Source: Desulfolinea sp964487745
GTDB taxonomy: Bacteria > Chloroflexota > Anaerolineae > Anaerolineales > Villigracilaceae
DNA: 64,000 nucleotides
Assembly (NCBI GenBank): GCA_964487745.1
Contig: CAZASG010000013.1
Span: 1-64,000 of the forward strand
Reading direction: 5' to 3'
Part shown: in pieces, positions 60,923 to 64,000 of the stretch
How the letters are laid out: the number at the start of each line of letters is the position of its first letter
How positions within the stretch are numbered: position 1 is the first letter of the stretch
Made by a program: the position numbers and the translations under genes
The notes under the pieces: model-generated
What the model was told of the DNA's origin: nothing
Seen by the model: only the letters and a program-made list of their open reading frames with translations
Databases searched by the model: none

Positions 60923-62185
60923 ATGTTTATCGATCAAGCAGAAATTTACGTAAGCTCCGGCAAGGGCGGTAACGGCATCGTCCACTTTCGGCGCGAGAAA
61001 TACGTCCCCCGTGGCGGGCCCGATGGAGGCGATGGTGGCAAAGGCGGCGATATCGTCTTTGAAGTCAGAAATTCGCTCAACACCCTCGCCGCTTTTCGCC
61101 ACAAACGCCGCTATGTCGCCGACAACGGCAGACCTGGCGGGCGCAATAATCGCTATGGGAAATCCGGCGAAGACCTTGTTATCCCTGTTCCGCCCGGCAC
61201 CATCATCTACGATGCGGATACCGGCGAGATTATCGGCGACCTGACCGATGATGGGCAACAACTCATCATTTGCAAAGGCGGACGTGGCGGACGCGGCAAC
61301 ACGCATTTCAAGAACTCTCGCCATCAAACACCGCGCACAGCAGAAAAAGGCGAACCGCCCGAGGAAAAGAATGTCCGCCTGGAGTTGAAGCTGATCGCCG
61401 ATATCGGCTTGATCGGCGTCCCCAACGCCGGTAAATCGACGCTGCTCTCCGTCCTGACGAATGCCCAGCCGAAGATCGCTGCCTACCCCTTCACCACGCT
61501 TGTTCCCAATCTAGGCGTTGCCGCTATCGACGAATACGACAGCGTCGTTCTCGCTGACATCCCGGGGTTAATCGAGGGCGCATCTCAGGGCGCCGGGCTG
61601 GGACATGAATTCCTGCGCCACATCCAGCGCACGCGTGTTCTCATCCATTTGCTGGACGGGATGGGCGAAGATCCCATCGCCGATTTCAGCCAGATCAATA
61701 CTGAACTTTCGCTCTTTGATGAGCGCCTGGGTGATAAGCCACAGGTTATCGCCCTGAACAAGATCGATCAGCCCGAAGCCCAGGAGCGCTGGGAAGCGGT
61801 AAAAGCCGATCTTCAGGCACGCGGTCATGAAGTGGTAGCAATTTCGGCGCTGGCGCGTACCGATATCCGTACTGTTTTGATGAAAGCTGTCGAAAGATTG
61901 GCCGAAACCCCCACGCTCGAAGAAGTCGCGCCGCTGCCGATCTATCGTCCGGAAACCGACCCGAATGAATTTGAGATCAGCCGCGAGCCAGACGGTGGTT
62001 GGCGCATCAGCGGGTTTGCCATTGAGCGCGCCGCCAAGATGACTTATTGGGAACATTATGGCTCGATCCGCCGCTTCCAGAAGATCATGTCCACGCTGAA
62101 GATCGACGATGCCTTGCGTAAGAAAGGCATCCAGGAAGGGGATACGGTCTACGTTGCCGATTTTGAGCTGGAGTGGCAGGAATAA
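60923..62185 (+). CDS. obg: GTPase Obg/CgtA
   Basis: A 420-residue essential GTPase linked to large-subunit maturation and stress control. It has the glycine-rich Obg fold (about 1-160, GGPDGGDGGKGGDI), the G domain with GVPNAGKST (about 165-173), DIPGLIEGA (about 212-220) and NKID, and a C-terminal OCT domain (about 345-420, EFEISREPDGGWRISG). All three domains are complete. Confidence 0.97.
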   Translation: MFIDQAEIYVSSGKGGNGIVHFRREKYVPRGGPDGGDGGKGGDIVFEVRNSLNTLAAFRHKRRYVADNGRPGGRNNRYGKSGEDLVIPVPPGTIIYDADTGEIIGDLTDDGQQLIICKGGRGGRGNTHFKNSRHQTPRTAEKGEPPEEKNVRLELKLIADIGLIGVPNAGKSTLLSVLTNAQPKIAAYPFTTLVPNLGVAAIDEYDSVVLADIPGLIEGASQGAGLGHEFLRHIQRTRVLIHLLDGMGEDPIADFSQINTELSLFDERLGDKPQVIALNKIDQPEAQERWEAVKADLQARGHEVVAISALARTDIRTVLMKAVERLAETPTLEEVAPLPIYRPETDPNEFEISREPDGGWRISGFAIERAAKMTYWEHYGSIRRFQKIMSTLKIDDALRKKGIQEGDTVYVADFELEWQE

Positions 62186-62201
62186 AATCCCCTATAAAAG
62201 C

Positions 62202-62234
62202 AAAACAGTCTCGCTTTCACGAGACTGTTTTTTT
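62202..62234. terminator. Bidirectional terminator between obg and folD
   Basis: AAAACAGTCTCG pairs with CGAGACTGTTTT around a short loop, with a long T-run. Confidence 0.93.
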
Positions 62235-62254
62235 ATCTCTAAATACTGTGCTTA

Positions 62255-63136
62255 TTACATCGGGTCCTGAATTTCAGCCGCGCGCAACGTATTGTGCATC
62301 AGCTTTGCGATCGTCATCGGGCCAACGCCACCGGGTGAAGGAGAAATAGCTCCTGCTACTTCGCTGACTTCTTCATAAGCAACATCGCCGGTGAGGTAGT
62401 AGCCCTTTTCCTTAGTCTCATCATCAATACGGTGGGTTCCCACGTCGATAACGACGGCACCTGGTTTGACCCAGTCTTTCTTCACCATTTCAGCGCGCCC
62501 AACGGCAGCGATCAACACATCTGCTTCAGCGCAGATATCTTTCAGATTCTTTGTGCGTGAATGACAAATGGTGACCGTCGCATTGCGTTTGACCAAGAGC
62601 AATGCCATTGGCATCCCAACAATATTCGAACGACCCAAAACAACTGCATTGGCACCTTCCAACTCTGTGCCATTTTTATCCAGCAGATAAAGACAACCAT
62701 CCGGAGTGCAAGGGACAAAGAGCGACTCACGTCCTTTTTGCGCCAAACGTCCCATATTGACGGGATGGAAACCATCGACGTCTTTAGTGATATCAATTGC
62801 CTGCAAAACTTTTTCTTCGTCTAGATGACCAGGCAAGGGCAGTTGAACAAGAATACCGTTCACTTTGGGATCAGCATTCAACTCTTTCACCAATTTCTCA
62901 ACTTCCTCCTGGCTTGCATCTGCGGGCAAGGTATGAGCAAATGAAGCCATGCCCAGTCGTTCGCACATGCGTTTTTTCATCCCCACATAGACCTCAGAAG
63001 CGGGATCAGCGCCGACCAAAACGGTCGCCAAGCCTGGTTTTTGCTTACCGGCTGCAGTGCGTTCTGCCACTTTGGCCTTGATCTCTTCACGCAATTCTTT
63101 CGCAATTGCTTTTCCATCAATCATTTTTGCAGTCAT
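62255..63136 (-). CDS. folD: Methylenetetrahydrofolate dehydrogenase/methenyl-THF cyclohydrolase FolD
   Basis: A 293-residue bifunctional cytosolic enzyme interconverting methylene-, methenyl- and 10-formyl-tetrahydrofolate. YVGMKKRMCERLG (about 51-63; catalytic Lys), VQLPLPGHLDE (about 98-108), DGFHPVNMGRL and VLGRSNIVGMPMALLL (NADP site) are visible. In purine fermenters, FolD turns over one-carbon units from ring breakdown. Its upstream region has a TTTGTCAGACAAA palindrome like that of the purine operon, suggesting shared control. Confidence 0.97.
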   Translation of the reverse strand: MTAKMIDGKAIAKELREEIKAKVAERTAAGKQKPGLATVLVGADPASEVYVGMKKRMCERLGMASFAHTLPADASQEEVEKLVKELNADPKVNGILVQLPLPGHLDEEKVLQAIDITKDVDGFHPVNMGRLAQKGRESLFVPCTPDGCLYLLDKNGTELEGANAVVLGRSNIVGMPMALLLVKRNATVTICHSRTKNLKDICAEADVLIAAVGRAEMVKKDWVKPGAVVIDVGTHRIDDETKEKGYYLTGDVAYEEVSEVAGAISPSPGGVGPMTIAKLMHNTLRAAEIQDPM

Positions 63137-63219
63137 AGTTTCTCCTACTAGGTAAGGTTGAATTCACAACACAATAATTATACAAATCGTCATCTTAAAT
63201 GAGAAGTAACAGATGTCAT

Positions 63220-63234
63220 ATTTGTCAGACAAAT
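63220..63234 (-). promoter_or_regulatory. Perfect 15-bp operator palindrome upstream of folD
   Basis: ATTTGTCAGACAAAT, containing the 11-bp TTGTCAGACAA found twice at the purine operon promoter. It lies about 84-98 bp upstream of the folD start codon, between folD and the Lrp-type gene's terminator. Nothing else is seen in the 63137-63266 gap. Confidence 0.7.
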
Positions 63235-63266
63235 GTCTATATATTTTCCCAAATCTAATTGATAAA

Positions 63267-63300
63267 GAAAAAAAGCGGCACCCATAAAATGAATGCCACT
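63267..63300 (-). terminator. Terminator of the formate-channel/Lrp-type operon
   Basis: On the minus strand AGTGGCA pairs with TGCCGCT (7 bp, one G-U) followed by seven Ts. Confidence 0.8.
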
Positions 63301-63308
63301 CGTAAAAC

Positions 63309-63539
63309 CTAACTGTCTACAGCCAGGCAGGTGAGTGTATCCAAAACGCCCGGGATCGGTTGAATCTCATCATGGACGATGCTACCGACCTGCTTGATAT
63401 CACCTGCTTCGATAACGGCAACACCATCGTAGGGCCCAAAGGTGAAATGTGCTTCCTCAACGCCTTTTACTTTGCGAAGCTGACGCACTACAGCCAGCCC
63501 CTCCCCATTTCGAATATTCAACAAAACATATGCTTTCAT
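63309..63539 (-). CDS. Lrp/AsnC-type ligand-binding domain protein (no DNA-binding domain)
   Basis: A 76-residue protein that is only the RAM/effector domain: AYVLLNIRNGEGLAVVRQLR (about 3-22), the GPYDGVAVIEAGD segment (about 37-49) and a C-terminal helix. Stand-alone proteins of this kind bind amino acids or modulate partners. It lies 18 nt after the formate/nitrite transporter gene on the same strand, suggesting it monitors that channel's metabolic context. Complete at normal length. Confidence 0.88.
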   Translation of the reverse strand: MKAYVLLNIRNGEGLAVVRQLRKVKGVEEAHFTFGPYDGVAVIEAGDIKQVGSIVHDEIQPIPGVLDTLTCLAVDS

Positions 63540-63557
63540 TTTCTTCCTTCCTTTTTT

Positions 63558-64000
63558 CTATGAGCGGCGCAAAAATATCATCCAATAGAGGGCAGCAACA
63601 AAAACCGAGCCACCGATAATATTGCCAATCGTGACGGGCAGCAGATTATTAACAAGAAACGCACTCCAAGTCAGGCTAGAGAGATCAAGTCCTGTACTAA
63701 GAGCAAAGGCGGGGTCGAAATCCTTGATCGCCAAACCGATCGGGATAAAGTACATATTCGCCACACTATGTTCAAAACCTGCCGCCACAAAAGCCGTGAT
63801 CGGGAAGATGATCGCCGCGATCTTGTCGACCGTACTACGAGCACTAAAGGTGAGCCAAACAGCGAGACAAACCAGGATATTACACAAGATGCCGAGCGAG
63901 AGCGCCTGCCAAAAACCAAATCCGATTTTGGCATTGGCGATATTGAGGGCAGTGGCACCGATCCCGCCATTTGCCGATGTATATTGTTTGCTGGCAAAGA
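63558..64000 (-). CDS. Formate/nitrite transporter family protein (partial, 5' end beyond window)
   Basis: About 147 C-terminal residues of a FocA/NirC channel. The reading frame is open to the window end. GFEHSVANMYFIPIGL is the family hallmark with the channel His, preceded by LCNILVCLAVWLTFSARS and followed by NNLLPVTIGNIIGGSVFVAALYW. A formate role would suit a fermenter in which ribA and folate-linked purine breakdown release formate, but nitrite or hydrosulfide channels share these motifs. Confidence 0.93.
   Translation of the reverse strand, partial: FASKQYTSANGGIGATALNIANAKIGFGFWQALSLGILCNILVCLAVWLTFSARSTVDKIAAIIFPITAFVAAGFEHSVANMYFIPIGLAIKDFDPAFALSTGLDLSSLTWSAFLVNNLLPVTIGNIIGGSVFVAALYWMIFLRRS

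Noticed and set aside
1..64000. CRISPR arrays, IS elements, integrases, tRNA or rRNA genes
   Set aside because: No regularly spaced repeats, transposase or integrase motifs, or cloverleaf/rRNA signatures were seen.

Overview
The window is 64 kb of a bacterial chromosome with dense operons, mid GC content and mostly ATG starts with good AGGAGG-type ribosome sites. Gene content suggests an anaerobic or facultative member of Chloroflexota (Anaerolineae-like): substrate-binding lipoproteins with Ala/Glu/Pro linkers, a B12-binding MerR regulator, and a purine fermentation cluster. The taxonomic call is an inference from gene content, not from a marker gene. No rRNA, tRNA, CRISPR array or insertion sequence was recognised.

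Region 1 (1-10.6 kb): a cold-shock protein and a DEAD-box helicase converge on one terminator. Then comes a co-directional catabolic operon: 8-oxoguanine/guanine deaminase-like amidohydrolase, DinB-like protein, adenine deaminase, GntR regulator, YgeY-type M20 hydrolase, an aspartate-carbamoyltransferase-like enzyme with altered substrate residues, the knotted carbamoyltransferase YgeW, and carbamate kinase. This set matches the anaerobic purine-degradation gene group, where carbamoyl phosphate is finally used to make ATP. Its promoter is flanked by two identical TTGTCAGACAA palindromes.

Region 2 (10.6-31.8 kb): two large membrane proteins of glycosyltransferase type, then two complete BMP-family (nucleoside-type) ABC importers. 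Between the importers lie a PIN-like orphan, a Nudix hydrolase, threonine synthase, an AI-2E-family permease, a selenium-dependent-type xanthine dehydrogenase and a second GntR regulator. Deaminases, dehydrogenase, importers and carbamate kinase together read as a purine/nucleoside scavenging and fermentation island.

Region 3 (31.8-43.9 kb): GT2 glycosyltransferase, a lipoprotein, a MATE exporter and a FecR/SH3 lipoprotein, then a long minus-strand group led by a CarH/LitR-like MerR-B12 regulator (LTA-synthase-like sulfatase, TIGR01777 epimerase, DegV, SRPBCC, DUF1295, SDR). It ends in a peroxiredoxin-like gene with an in-frame TGA exactly where the first Cys of a CxxC motif belongs and a hairpin just downstream. 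This is a strong candidate for an overlooked selenoprotein and fits the selenium-linked purine genes nearby.

Region 4 (43.9-64 kb): mostly housekeeping and transport: FtsX-type ABC exporter, GTP cyclohydrolase II, SixA, MalY-type lyase, DtxR regulator with FTR1 iron permease, a MinD-like ATPase with a HAMP-GAF membrane protein, a nucleotide-transporter-like MFS protein, pyrimidine nucleoside phosphorylase, a large acidic TPR protein with internal duplication, Ndk, RsfS, ThpR, a response regulator, BioY, Obg, FolD (with another TTGTCAGACAA-type site upstream), an Lrp-type small protein and a formate/nitrite channel cut by the window end.
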